64,000 nt of DNA from NCBI GenBank assembly GCA_963573305.1, contig OY754337.1, positions 49,799,164-49,863,163 on the forward strand, written 5' to 3'. Position numbers and translations under genes: made by a program. Shown in pieces: positions 11,881 to 23,047 of this stretch. The stretch's first letter is position 1. Each line of letters begins with the position of its first letter. The notes beneath the pieces are model-generated. The model made no database searches. It was not told the origin of the DNA and saw only the letters and a list, made by a program, of their open reading frames with translations. Source of the DNA: Pyrrhosoma nymphula. Taxonomy: Eukaryota > Arthropoda > Insecta > Odonata > Coenagrionidae.

Positions 11881-12626
11881 CATAAAAAGTAATGAAAAGG
11901 CAAAACAGAAAACGTTATTAAAGTCTGAAAGTAAAAGAAGAGCTATGGTTTTAACAAAGGGAGGGAATACATTGATTCATTCAGTAGGTATAGTTAGTAT
12001 ATCTACGCTTCTGCTTTTTAACTCACTCAATTTCTGATAGTTATGTAAATCCCTTTTTTAAACAACAATATCTTGTAACTGACTCAAAGTGATAGTAGCG
12101 ACTCAAGTTTTTGATTCGACCAAAATTAACGTTTTAATTCCAATACAGTCAGCCTTGGCGACAGTTACAACGCCTGTAATACAATGCACATTACCCGATT
12201 TCTTTTCTGATTATTGTACATACATTTTGCTCGGGCTCTCAGTTGGATTAGGCGATACATTGAGCCAAAATGCACTGACTGATAGTTTAGCCCCCTCCTG
12301 TATTGATATCCTGCCCTAGCACAGATTTAGAAAATGACTCCTAAATTGGCCCTTGGAACAAAAGAACAAATCAATTCCTCTATTTTTTTAAATGGACAAA
12401 TTCAAGGTAATGCGGAAAATGGCTGCGATGCCGTTTAAGTAGCATCACAATGAACATCAAAAGAACGCACCAATCTATTGGGTAAGAGACCCAATTGAAT
12501 CACGAATGCAGTGAATGCAAAGCCACACCACACAACAATGATAGGCAAGAATGGGATAAAACGGAGTTGCGGTCTATTACGTGACAATCGGCTGTTCGTA
12601 GAGGCGTAGAGTAAGAAAAATAGGAA
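11881..12626. other. Non-coding sequence upstream of candidate exon
   Basis: No repeat was recognised. The last 150 bp could hold the promoter and 5' UTR of the exon at 12,627, but I see no TATA box. Confidence 0.35.
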
Positions 12627-12783
12627 ATGGAAACACAAGCAACTGCTTCAAATAACGTAGTTCCCCGACTTGAGGAAGTTCCATCGGAACATGCGGAAAT
12701 GAGCTTAAAAACGGGGAAACAGTACCAACGTATTATCCGGGGCGGTGTTACGGATGGCGAGTTCAATGATCCATTAGAGACGG
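12627..12783 (+). CDS. Candidate first coding exon, unknown gene
   Basis: An ATG with purine at -3 and G at +4 opens a frame of 52 codons plus one base. It ends at a good donor: GAGACG, G, then GTAAGTC. The protein begins METQATASNNVVPRLEEV. It is acidic, polar and without low complexity, and contains KTGKQYQRIIRGG. The codon mix is balanced and the sequence is not seen elsewhere in the window. I do not recognise a family. No downstream exon was found in the next 30 kb, so either a long intron follows or the frame is fortuitous. The opposite strand is also open here, which lowers certainty. Confidence 0.35.
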
Positions 12784-14604
12784 GTAAGTCACGGGTGAGC
12801 AAGGGGTAATTGTGAAAAGATGCTGAGAAAACCCATAGTCATCGGAAATTTCTGCCGTTCGTTTCACGTTGTTTACTCGTTTACTGTAAACGCTTCCTCC
12901 ATTTCCGTCCATTCATCCGTAAAAAGTTAATCCTAGAAGAAACGACTACACTAATGAATTTGGTAACCAAGACGGCGTTTACTTCTCAACGCCATCGGTA
13001 AACTAATGGCAAAATTTGGTCAAATTCGGTCCCAAATAACTCACCGGAATATATTCGCCATTAAATTCGTAAAGATTTTGTACCAAAACACCAATAATCG
13101 GTATTAATATCGTAAGTGGTCAGGGTAGTTTGCGTTCTACAATGGACTGATAAATCATGGCGCCACGAGCAATTGGTTACCAAGGTATTCCTTTCCAAAT
13201 AAATGCGAAGTCAATGCTCTGTATACAGGTAAACATTGTTCGGAAAGTGATTTGACATCACGACTTTACCGGTCCATAGCACTGTAGCACATAGGTAATA
13301 ATTTGATTAAAGAAGAATATTATAAAAACTGAATCAATACAGTTTATTAACACATTACTTAAACAAATGTATTGTAATCAAATACAGTTTTATAATCTCA
13401 ATATTTTTAAAAATGTCCTTCTCTTAAATCCTTTCAACTTTTCCAGCGAGGAAGTAATCGCTATTAAAATAGTTAACGGTAACACACAATTCAGGCATTA
13501 TAATCACAATAACTCATAAGGATACCAGTATAGAGATAAATAAAACGCTTATGCCAGTTTGCATAAATGACGAGCATTGCGGAGCAAATCATTCATTCGA
13601 AATTCATCAACGTATCAGAGGCAATAATGCCTGTAGAAGTATTCCATGGACTTACCCCACCATAATCATAAATAATGGAACAAAGGAACTACGCGAAATA
13701 TGGCGGGAAATAGCTTCAAGGTGTTAATAAATGAGCGATCATAAAGTCGAACCCAAGCATACAATTAGAACTGCGTAAGTAAATGCGAAAATCAGCATGA
13801 AAATGGAACCAACATGGTGTCCCAAAGGACAAGGACGCCTCCATTGCCAGCAAGTATACTCGTTTAAGTCGCTTTCTTGGGATTATCTCAATGCATATAG
13901 GGCTCAAAGTTCTAACATTGTACGCTATTTGTTTATTTTTGTTGTTAGTTAGTTATCTCAGCATGAAGTCTATTATATTCTTTCATTGGTTTAAGTACAC
14001 CATGGTTTATGTACCATATTTATTGTACTGAGTTCGGTGTTTCCTCTAAGAGAAAAATTATGACTCAGAGAACCTTTTCTTACAAGTTTCATTTTACGGT
14101 CATATAAACTTAACGAAAGCCGGAATTAATTTGGTTATTTTTCTCAGTTTTAATGTAATAAGCTGGATATAACGACACAGAGACAGGCCGTATTTCTTCA
14201 AATGTACCATTCACACAGAGCAAAATTGGATTCGCTGAATGAATGGTATAAATCGCAACCAGGATAGACCATAAGTTCTTCTTGATGCAATCTGGCATCA
14301 ATAGGCATTCGAGGGCTACAAGAAAAATGGTTTTTAAAATGTATTCAAAAAGACATTCAACCGATTTTTATGAAGACTAGATTATGGCAGATTTATATTT
14401 CTGATATCGATTTTACATAGCTACTTATGTAGATTTTAGATAGATTTCCAGAGAGATTTCAGGGAAATCATAATATTTCAAAGATATATCCTATATATCC
14501 TACCATAGAATTGGGACCGACATTTTCTATTTCTTTCGCCGGTTTATGAAAACAACAAGCGATCAAAATCACAGTCTAATCATCTTTTCTTAAATCTTCC
14601 GAAG
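12784..14604. other. Non-coding sequence
   Basis: No exon, repeat or RNA gene was recognised. Confidence 0.4.
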
Positions 14605-14835
14605 CACTCGGCGCGAAATCGAGGGATCCGGGTTCGAATCCCGGTCAAGGCGAATGATTTTTCACCTGTGGAATATCGCACTTATGTGCACTTGCGGGTG
14701 ACTCCGTAAAGGTTACTACCGTGGCTAGTCCCGGTTTCCTCAAAATCTTCCGAGAATTTGAGGACAGAATCCAGTATGATTGGTACCGTCCTGGAAGGTT
14801 TTACACGATCATTTAACTTGAACTGGCGAAGAAGC
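14605..14835 (+). repeat. tRNA-derived SINE (SINE family alpha)
   Basis: The B box GGGTTCGAATCCCGG (14,629-14,643) follows a tRNA-like 5' part (CACTCGGCGCGAAATCGAGG). The block GGCGAATGATTTTTCAC then leads into a body of about 180 bp that includes CCGGTTTCCTCAAAA. The same head, including GACGAATGATTGTTTCAC, forms both arms of the foldback at 56.7 kb. Confidence 0.65.
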
Positions 14836-14954
14836 GGTAATTTCATTCATATCATAGAGGATGTATACAATTTTTTTATAAATTAACCAGTCTACGGCAG
14901 CAGGCGACCAAAAAACTACCGAAAGGTTTTCATCTATTGTTGATTTCACGGCCA

Positions 14955-15219
14955 GATAACTGCTGATAGACACAAGGAGGTATAGATGGCGTTGATATCA
15001 GAAAGTAAAGATCGCACAGCAACTGTAAAAGCTAACGTGATTGATCGAAGATTATTATAGGTCGTACTGGGAGCTAGTAGCAAACTAGAACCGCATCAAC
15101 CATGAAATCGAGTAGCTCAGCCAGTATAATGGCGATCATAATTGTTAGCCAGCATGCTGGTTCTGTATCACACGATACTGGAAAGCTAACAAACTAGCGA
15201 GTATCGTAACGGGCTCTGT
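14955..15219 (+). repeat. Dispersed repeat family 4, copy 1
   Basis: About 260 bp match 36,510-36,775. Shared words include TTGATATCAGAAAGTAAAGA/CTGATTTCAGAAAGTGAAGA, GCTAGTAGCAAACTA and ATCACACGATA. It contains a short palindrome around TATCACACGATA. It abuts the family 1 element at 15,220. The origin is unknown. Confidence 0.6.
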
Positions 15220-15754
15220 GGTGACTGGAGCGATAATCGTTGGTCATTAAATGCACAAATAGGTAATGTTGTAAGTAAGCCGAAAAAAGTTTTAGACCAC
15301 ATTACACTTAGGTGTATCTCTTTATACGTAGGTACTCACTATACAGGCAGAAATTGAAATGATACATGAATTACATTTTCATTTTTTATTCATTAACTAA
15401 AGTATGTTATGACAAGAGTTTTCGGCGCAGTAAGCGAAATTTAGACGAAATTATACTAAAATATGTTTTTTTCAATAATGGACCCGGCGCGACACCTTAA
15501 TATTGTCAGCAACAATTATAATTATAATAAATGTATTATTTCGTGTTTAGCAGAAAATATGTACATATTTAATCGAACTATCACGAAATACATTAAATGT
15601 GCCATGAGGCTATGTGTTACAATAGCATTTGATTGCCAAAAAAACACTTTGGTATGATGTAATTATTTTCACTTTTATCAATTGATATCACGAAAGAGAA
15701 CACGTATGCCAAGTTTCACGCAAATCTATGCGCACAAAAATCGCTCCAACAAAA
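15220..15754 (-). mobile_element. TIR element family 1, copy A
   Basis: The element is bounded by GGTGACTGGAGCGATAATCG at the left and AAAAATCGCTCCAAC at the right. It is in opposite orientation to copy B 160 bp away. Internal landmarks shared with the other copies are TTTTCGG, ATTATTTCGTGTTTAGCAG and the ACACGT/AAAGTGAA block. There is no transposase frame, so it is non-autonomous. Confidence 0.7.
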
Positions 15755-15916
15755 GCTGCACTTATTAATTGAGGTACAGAGGGAACGCTTTCTATCGCGT
15801 TTTTTTTTCAACGCATTTTCCATGCTCTTGGAAAAATATTCCAGACCCACGCCCAGAGGTAGATGGCGAGAGTCCATAACGTGATACACATTTCATTCTG
15901 TAGTCCGCCAACTTAA

Positions 15917-16445
15917 GGTGGTTTGAGCGATTTTTGCTTACAATTTTTACGTGTAACGTTGCTTACGTGTCCCTATTAGTAATACATATCTTTAGATAAA
16001 AGTGAAAAATTTTGTTACCGATTTGGCTTCTTGGCAAATTTAATGCTATTTTAACACGTAGCCTTATAGCAGATGACATATATTTCAAATTAATTCGAAA
16101 ATATATGAACATATTTTCTTCTAAACGCGAAATAATACGTTTCATATTATTATAATGGTTGCTAACAAAGATCAAGGTATTTTACCAAGTAAAAAACGTA
16201 TTTACATAGAGTTTTCGCTAAAATTTCTAATTCCGCGCCAAAATTCCCAGTCATAACAATGATTTAATTATGGCGAAATTTTTAAATTGTAATTCTTGCA
16301 TCATTTACTTCACTTCATGTGCGGTGATTTTCACCGTATAAACAGTTTTATTTCAGTCAAATACTCCCCAAATTTTTTTTTGCCACTTATTTGAAATGCT
16401 ATTAAAATTTGGTCTCAACGACTCACGATTACCGCTCCAGCCACC
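15917..16445 (+). mobile_element. TIR element family 1, copy B
   Basis: This 529-bp copy starts GGTGGTTTGAGCGATTTTTG and ends CGATTACCGCTCCAGCCACC, giving a TIR of about 13 bp. It is one of the most complete copies. Together with copy A it forms a 1.2-kb inverted arrangement. Confidence 0.75.
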
Positions 16446-16739
16446 TTCAAAGCTTATTATCTTCGATCACAAATCGGCAGCCAATGGAGAGAAAAGAGGG
16501 TGGTGGGGGGTTCGGTGGTGGAAGCGGGTGAATGGAACGCAGGGGGGAGAAGGAGACAGGCCTTCACGTTAAGTAAGACGTGTTCCCTCTCCTGGAAAGT
16601 AGAAAAGGCGAGGAGAATATATCTTATACCCGCTGCCGCCACAAGAAGCCGTGCAAATTCCCTGCACATACCGTAGTGGCGATTGTGGGGATTTCTCCTG
16701 ATACCTATGCTTCCACACGCATACCCCTTCACACCGTTC

Positions 16740-17190
16740 CTTTTCGCGTCGATAAAAGAGGGCTTATTTTAAAAATCCTTCGTTAAGGGCTAAACCCAAT
16801 ACAATATAATTATGCTTCTCCATTGCACAGAATCTCCAGCACAAAAATTGGTCTTCACACAGATTTATTTCGGGTCAGTGACAGTCAATATAGAATTACT
16901 AATTTTTGAAACCTTCGAAAAGGGCTTAACTTAATACCATATAATTATGCTTCTCAATTGCGCATTAACTCCTACAAAAGATAATCGTCTTCACGCAATT
17001 GCGTTTCGGGTCCAGCTTATTTAATATAAGGGTGCTAATTAAAAAATCCTCGGTTAAGGTATGAACTTAATACCATATAATTATGCTTCTAAACTACACT
17101 TAACCCCCTCACAAAAGACATTCCTCGCCTTACAGTTCTCTTCCAGGTCAGGTACAGTCAATTAAAGAGGCCTATTAATAGCTTCTTAAA
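16740..17190 (+). repeat. Tandem repeat, about 138-bp period, three units
   Basis: The word ATATAATTATGCTTCT recurs at about 16,804, 16,941 and 17,077. Each copy is preceded by TTAAGG-like sequence and CTTAATACC, and followed by a CTTCAC/TTTCGGGTC block. Divergence between units is moderate, so this is an old local duplication. Confidence 0.7.
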
Positions 17191-19220
17191 TTCCTTAAGC
17201 ATCAATCACACGATAGGTACTGTAACCATCACAAAACCTAGTATTCTAGCCGGTACTTGCCATTTTATTTTTTTTATTTAACGAACTTTGACCAAATAAA
17301 ATAGACCAGTGGACTTAAAAATTAAATAGACAAGTGGCAACTGTATATTTTTTCACAAATTTGGATTTCTTTTCTGTGTCTTGTGACCTCAATGTGTACT
17401 ATTTTGTCCACTTGTCGGGGGCCACTCCGAAGTTGGGGCCATAGGCAGCTGCCTAGTTTGCCTAGGCGGAAATTTGCCACTGTACATACCCAATCTTAAA
17501 TATATATCCTATCTCCCAAACGCAGGTTCCGCTTGCTAACATTTCAGTTGAGACGGAGTAAAACTAATTAACCCCACTACCCGAGATCTTTCTACAGCCA
17601 TTAGTACGATCTTCAACCTCTTTCGCTTATTCCACAGCGTTGGCAAACATTTAATGGAGATTTACAAATCACAAACTTCTTCCACATTCTTCAAGGTTAA
17701 CGTACTTTATTTTCTTATCCCTCTGCTGATGGACTTAAATAACAAGCTGGATCGAAGGTAGCATTCCTCATCTGTCTCTCAAAAGCCATGGAATCTAGAA
17801 AATTATAGCCAACGACATAGTGATTTCACAGTCATTTTTATAGCCACAAAAAAGGAGGCTCATGAATCATTCTGAGTCGCAAACGCAAAAAATGTACCTG
17901 ATAACATTTCCATGCGAAGTAAGGTTGTTCAACGGATCAACATAAGCGACGTATGTAAGATTAGTGGGGAAGATAGAATCTAAAAAATTCCAAGAGTTTG
18001 TTGGTAATGAAAATATTATTTTACGAGATGTTACCACATTTTCACCGGAAGGAACTACGAAGTTCTTAATCCAAAAAAGTATTTACAATAAACAATCTAA
18101 GTTTATAAAAAAATGTATGCAGAAGACAAATTCTCGGATATGAAATTTCTAAGAGCGTGTTTCATGGTTTACAAGTAAGGGGTAAAAAAAAGAAAAAATC
18201 GATGAAAAATTTCCCATATTTTAAATAAAAGATCAAAACAAAGGCAGCGTTCGCGAAGCATGGTTATTTTTATGTAGCGGAATATGTTATTACGAGTGCC
18301 TAACGTTCACGGCGACGTCAACGAACGATTAGCTAACCTTTACAAAGTCTTAACTTTTCCGTCATGCTACGTCATCGGCAGCCAATCACAGGAGAGCTTA
18401 TTTATTTTTCAATCTCAAGGGTAAAACTTGCAGCCTTAAAGGCAAAAATATAAAAAAAGCCTTAAACGAGATTGTTAAACATAACGCTCTTTAAGAAAAT
18501 TTTGTCCGTATTTTTGCGGATAATTCATATTTGGATGATAAGGCATGAAAACAACTGCTACTTCGTAACCGTTTGAAAAAGAAGTCAACAATTGGCGCTA
18601 ATACTCCCGTCAATCGTAATACACTCCTCCCTGACGACGAAAAACTGACCGTTACCGTCTGTTACGTCAGGAAACGTTGATCGTAATACCGCCCTTACAA
18701 AAAAACGCCACGATCATAAAAAATCTGCGAACATGCGGAACGTAAACGTAGTGAAGCACTTGAAAAAAGGAGGAAAAGATATGCACGGAGGGGGGAAGGC
18801 GAGGAGATATTTAATGGAAAGAAAGTTTAAGCAGATTGTTCTCGAGCCGGTGAGAATTTAAAAAGAAATAATGGAGGGAGTTGCATAGGAGGTCACACGG
18901 TTATTCTCTCCCTCTCTTTGAGTAGCGTAGTGAGTGAGAGGCAGGCGTGTATGATAAGCACGCGTGATTAAGAAAGACCGCGAGAAAGGGACACGCTCTG
19001 TTAACCTCTCAAGTAGACATTCTTTTAAAAATCTCAACTCAACGGTGAAATGAGAAGGATTTGCATTCACGCACTGGAGACTGTGTGATACCAGCTTAAA
19101 AAAGGGGGATGGTTAAAGAGTGGTAATTAGAGCTCACCCATCTTTCTCTTAGGGGCCTCCCCATGACAAGGCTTCCGCTTTTTGACGAGGATGAAAAATT
19201 GGAAATATGACCAACAATGG
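17191..19220. other. Non-coding sequence
   Basis: No exon or repeat that I can define. The open frame at 18,858-19,070 on the minus strand is Arg- and Ser-rich with no motif. Confidence 0.4.
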
Positions 19221-19345
19221 GGTACAGCGGTAACGAAACTTGGTGGCAGTCAGCCTGCGCGAAGCGTGACTTTAAGGGAGGAAAGCTAACGTGGAAAAAA
19301 GGTAGGCTAAGGAGCGGAGGGGAGACGACACTCCATCAAACGATA
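19221..19345 (+). repeat. Dispersed repeat family 2, copy 2 (short)
   Basis: It begins GGTACAGCGGTAACGAAACT and carries TGGTGGCAGT, GCGAAGCGTGAC and AAGGAGCGGAGGGGAG, as at 10,883. It is truncated at about 125 bp. Confidence 0.6.
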
Positions 19346-19388
19346 CTTAATGGTCTCCGGATTACTTCTTCCACCCAATGAGATTTGA

Positions 19389-19651
19389 GGTGGTAGGAGC
19401 GATTTTTGTCCATGTATAGATTTGCGTAAAACTTTGCATGTATGTTCTCATCACTGATATCTATACATAAAAGTGACAAGATTGCATCATACGGATGTTT
19501 TTTTTAAAATTCAATGATGATTTAACTCGTAGTCTTACACAGGCACATGACATATATCTACTATATAAACGGCTACGCGTAAGTACGTATGATTCAGTAA
19601 AAAATTATTAAAAAGTGCACTCAATGACCCACGATTACCGCTCCAGCCACC
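19389..19651 (+). mobile_element. TIR element family 1, copy C (internally deleted)
   Basis: It starts GGTGGTAGGAGCGATTTTTG and ends CGATTACCGCTCCAGCCACC. Both ends are good, but the interior is halved to give 263 bp. Confidence 0.7.
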
Positions 19652-19668
19652 TGAGGAACATTCTACGA

Positions 19669-19922
19669 GCAGGGGCGGCGTGGGTGCTCAGGGGCCCGGG
19701 CCGCTGCACGTCCAAAGGGGATCGATTTTTGTGACCCCCCCCCCCTTCTGAAAAAATGTGTGCGTTAAAAACGCGTTTCAGGTCGTTAAGGGCAAAAGGT
19801 TTTCAAATAATAAATATACGATATAAAAAATTTCGATGCGATAAACGTCTTATTTTATTTACGTTAAAATCGGGGCCCGGGCGGGAATCCCCTCCTTCCC
19901 GCCCTGGCCACGCCGCCCCTAC
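19669..19922. mobile_element. GC-rich-ended MITE with target duplication
   Basis: The inverted ends are AGGGGCGGCGTGG and CCACGCCGCCCCT, a perfect 13 bp, with GGGCCCGGGC just inside both ends. CTACGA is present on both sides (19,663-19,668 and 19,923-19,928), consistent with a target duplication. The interior is AT-rich. Confidence 0.75.
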
Positions 19923-20247
19923 CTACGAATACGCATAAGTTTCAACATTGAAACATTATCTCACTTTACTTCGCTGTGTTAATTTCAACTTCTATCACGT
20001 ACAATAAAGCATTGCGAGCTTTTCATTTGCTCAAGTGCGCTGCTCACATCCCAACACGAAAGAGCACTTGCTTTCCATTCGATTCAGACACTAAGCATTA
20101 CGTAGCGTGCTAACAAATCTGCTCGGGAGCATTGCTGATCAGCGCTGGAGTGTGTTTGAGAAGAAAAGAACGTCGATAATAGCATATGCGATTGTTATCG
20201 TTGAGTAGAATTTTTCGGTAATGGCAACAAACGTAGATAATGTAAAT

Positions 20248-20483
20248 CCATGTTGAGAAAACCACCTTTGTTATTTCCACAAAACTTTGTTCCGCTGGCA
20301 CGACGCGCGTTTCACCACGCTGTGGCATACTCATGTGCCCCACATGTGCACATGAGTATGCCACAGTGTGGTGAAACGCGCGTCGTGCCAGCGGAACAAA
20401 GTTTTGTGGAAATAATAAAGGTAGTTTTCTCAACATGGATATCCATAATTTCCACGAGGTCATGCCTGATATCATCTGTTTTA
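20248..20483. repeat. Foldback element iv inserted with a 14-bp target duplication
   Basis: Arms at about 20,248-20,338 and 20,349-20,440 are inverted with about 96% identity around a 10-bp loop. TAGATAATGTAAAT occurs perfectly at 20,234-20,247 and 20,484-20,497. A 14-bp duplication points to target-primed reverse transcription and not to a cut-and-paste transposase. The centre holds CCACAGTGTGG then TGAAACGCGCG, a loose relative of the hammerhead-like motif. Overlapping frames on both strands are mirror images caused by the palindrome. Confidence 0.75.
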
Positions 20484-20597
20484 TAGATAATGTAAATTTT
20501 TCAATTACTTTTTGGTAAAAACCTTACATTTATAAGCATGAAGTGTAAACGAATTCTAAAATGTTTACCAAAAATCCTGCCTTGATTACATTTCACC

Positions 20598-20826
20598 CAG
20601 GGGTATACAACTGGCGGGGGGGGCACACAAGCACGATTGTGGGGGGGGGGGTTAGCCTCCCCCCCCCCCCCAGAAATCAGAGGTTGGGGCTCTTTTTAAT
20701 GGACACTGCCCGATTTACAAAATCTCTTCATTCCTACCCCCCCCCCCCCCCGCTTAACAAGCTTATACAGATTTTTCAAGGTTTTGCCCCCCTCCCCCAC
20801 GATTCGGGGGGTTGGTTGCGCCCCTG
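20598..20826. mobile_element. Possible CAGGGG-ended element rich in G and C runs
   Basis: The left end CAGGGGTATACAAC and right end GGTTGCGCCCCTG are roughly inverted. Inside are several runs of 8-14 G or C. No clear target duplication is visible (5 of 8 bases). The runs are also a likely place for assembly error. Confidence 0.4.
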
Positions 20827-20869
20827 TTGTCCCCCACTGGGCATCTTTACATTCATTATCAGTTGTATG

Positions 20870-21000
20870 CGCTGGGTGTTTATTCTCGAAACGTTGTAAT
20901 AATATCACAAGTTAAAATGACATTATCGCACGATTTCGCTACACCAACTACACGTACTACATGCTACACCAACTACACGTACTACATGCTACACCAACTA
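20870..21000 (+). repeat. Family 3 fragment followed by a 25-bp tandem repeat
   Basis: CTGGGTGTTTATTCTCGAAA (20,870 on) matches the family 3 TIR. From 20,939 a 25-bp unit beginning CTACACCAACTACACG is repeated twice perfectly, plus a partial third copy. Confidence 0.65.
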
Positions 21001-21059
21001 TACTGATATTTTCAATGCAATAATTGTCACAATTGGATTAGATGTGAGACTAAACAAAA

Positions 21060-21361
21060 CTGGGGGTCGTTTCTCGAAAGTCCGAGATAAATATCGCAAG
21101 CGGAAACACGAACTGTATTATGATTTCGAAGAAGTGTCGCATGCTACACTCGACACTTCCAATCGAAAATTATAGCAAGTGGATAAGATTTATGATAACT
21201 CGAGAATGCTCAATCAAAGAAACCAAGCGATAAAATTATTATTTTAGCATGCGATATCTATCACGGCATTTCGAGAATCGACCTCCTGAATTGTCGAGAT
21301 AATGCGATAAACATGTTATTTTCGCATACGATAATTATCACGGCGTTCCAGAATAGATACC
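21060..21361. mobile_element. MITE, family 3, copy with doubled right end
   Basis: The left end is CTGGGGGTCGTTTCTCGAAA. A right-end sequence appears twice: ATCACGGCATTTCGAGAATC (ending about 21,290) and ATCACGGCGTTCCAGAATAG (ending about 21,360). Either two copies overlap or the end was duplicated. Confidence 0.6.
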
Positions 21362-22107
21362 TGATGTGATTCCGATCTGCATCAACTGTGACACCTTGAG
21401 TGCGGGAAGCTTCCTTTATACATAATTCAAAACATTCATCGAACGTATTCGAAATACGAACGGATGATGCAAAATGAATTCCAAACGGTAAAGGTTAACG
21501 ATTGGAATACGCCATTAAACACACAATCCGACTTTCCTTTAGTCGAAGTATTCAAGTTCGAGTTTTGAATACGCAAGGCGCAGTCGAAGGAGAACTAGCG
21601 ATTTGGCCTTGCGTAAACTCAAGGATTATCCCCAGTTCGCAGACGGCCATGGTCTGTCCAAACGCTCCCTCTCACACACGACACAGAACGAATATTCATA
21701 AAAACAGCCGAGTTCATTCTGGGAGGGACTCCATTGTCAAAATTCTTTATATAAGTTGCCAAGCGACTAAAACGGATTGTTGGAGAATTAAGTGGATTGA
21801 ATGTAGTTCGATACGTACTCGAAATAGTCGAATTAGTCAACAAGGTGTGGACTACACACACTTAAACGCAGCATGACGAATGAAAGTTCACTTCTATGGA
21901 AGAAGCGAGTGAACAATGCACGAATATGGTATGGTATGTATACCCATGGAACAATGTCTGGATGTGCATCGCTACTGGCAGGGCATCTTTCTCCAAACAC
22001 ATTACTTCCGGTTTTCTCCCATAAAAAAATGAACGACGGAAGTAAACTACGAATATGGCTATTTCGAAAATCGCATCATATCGTCAATCAATGCGATTTT
22101 ACATTGC
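21362..22107. other. Non-coding sequence with a 124-codon open frame
   Basis: The plus-strand frame 21,502-21,876 is open, but the opposite strand is open too and no domain is recognisable. I treat it as non-coding. Confidence 0.4.
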
Positions 22108-22335
22108 ACTCTTAATGCCGATTTACACGAGGCACTTCATTGCACAAACTGATGCATACACGGATAAGCATTGAAAATTGGGTCGTTTAAAGTGGCGCAT
22201 TGCTAGAATGCATGAGCAAATGCATAAGCGAGGGATGGGAAAAATAGCACCTGCTGTAATTCCGAGCCTGCATTCTCACATTGTGAAAACAGATACTACT
22301 CCAACTTGTGCAATAAAGGGTCTCGACTAAAACAG
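22108..22335. mobile_element. MITE, family 5, copy 2
   Basis: CACTCTTAATGCCGATTTAC then ACGAGGCACTTCATTGCACA matches the window start. The right end TTGTGCAATAAAGGGTCTCG is a decayed inverse. Confidence 0.55.
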
Positions 22336-22772
22336 CATCTAGAGATCCACAGGAATTCGAGGAATTTTTACATTAATGTCTATTACATTACAAATATTAG
22401 TATATTTACTTTTTTATATTTCCATTAATCAACACAAGAACAGCCGCAGATATTACCTTTAACTACCCTCTTAACAACAAAATATTTCTAGGTAAAAATA
22501 AATATTTACTTGACGTAGCAATAAGGCCTCCAGAAATATTAATTTGTTGAATTATTTAATACACACTCGAAGTCATGTGATCAGGATTTCACCACATATT
22601 ATGCGTTACTATTGCAGAATCTAAATGCGACTTGCAGACAAAATAGAAGCCAGCCTATTTTTCGTGCAACTGCAAACCGTGGTCAATAGTGTATCGATTA
22701 TTTCACAATCAACTCTTACTGCCATGGAAGTCTATGCTTACGCGTATCGAAGTACCACTTGCAAGCGACCTA

Positions 22773-23047
22773 TAAGGATGGGTATACACTGGCAAGTTAC
22801 TTCCTTAAGTTTCTATCGCAAAAGCTTGCAAGGGATTTTACTCCGGCGAAATATTTTCACGAGTTAGTGCAGAGCCAGATTGATTGCCGTTTACACCGGC
22901 AACAATACGCTTATGCGAACGACTGGCTGAAACTTTTAACAGTTCTGCAAGCGGACATGTAGAGCCGTTTACACCTGCAATTTACGTCACAAAAAAGCTT
23001 GATTCAAGTAACTTGCGCAATAAACCTGTCAGTGTAAACCCACCTTA
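22773..23047. mobile_element. MITE, family 6, copy 2
   Basis: TIRs are TACACTGGCAAGTTAC and its inverse near GTCAGTGTAAACCCACC. Internal copies CGTTTACACCGGCAA (22,888) and CGTTTACACCTGCAA (22,966) repeat the TIR word within the element. Confidence 0.7.

Noticed and set aside
16457..16786. Overlapping open frames on both strands
   Set aside because: Locally GC-richer sequence opens both strands. No motif, and the region starts inside a TIR element.
20110..20475. 121-codon minus-strand frame and 78-codon plus-strand frame
   Set aside because: The two proteins are near-copies of each other because the region is a palindrome.
21502..21876. 124-codon plus-strand open frame as a gene
   Set aside because: No domain, no splice evidence, and the opposite strand is open too.
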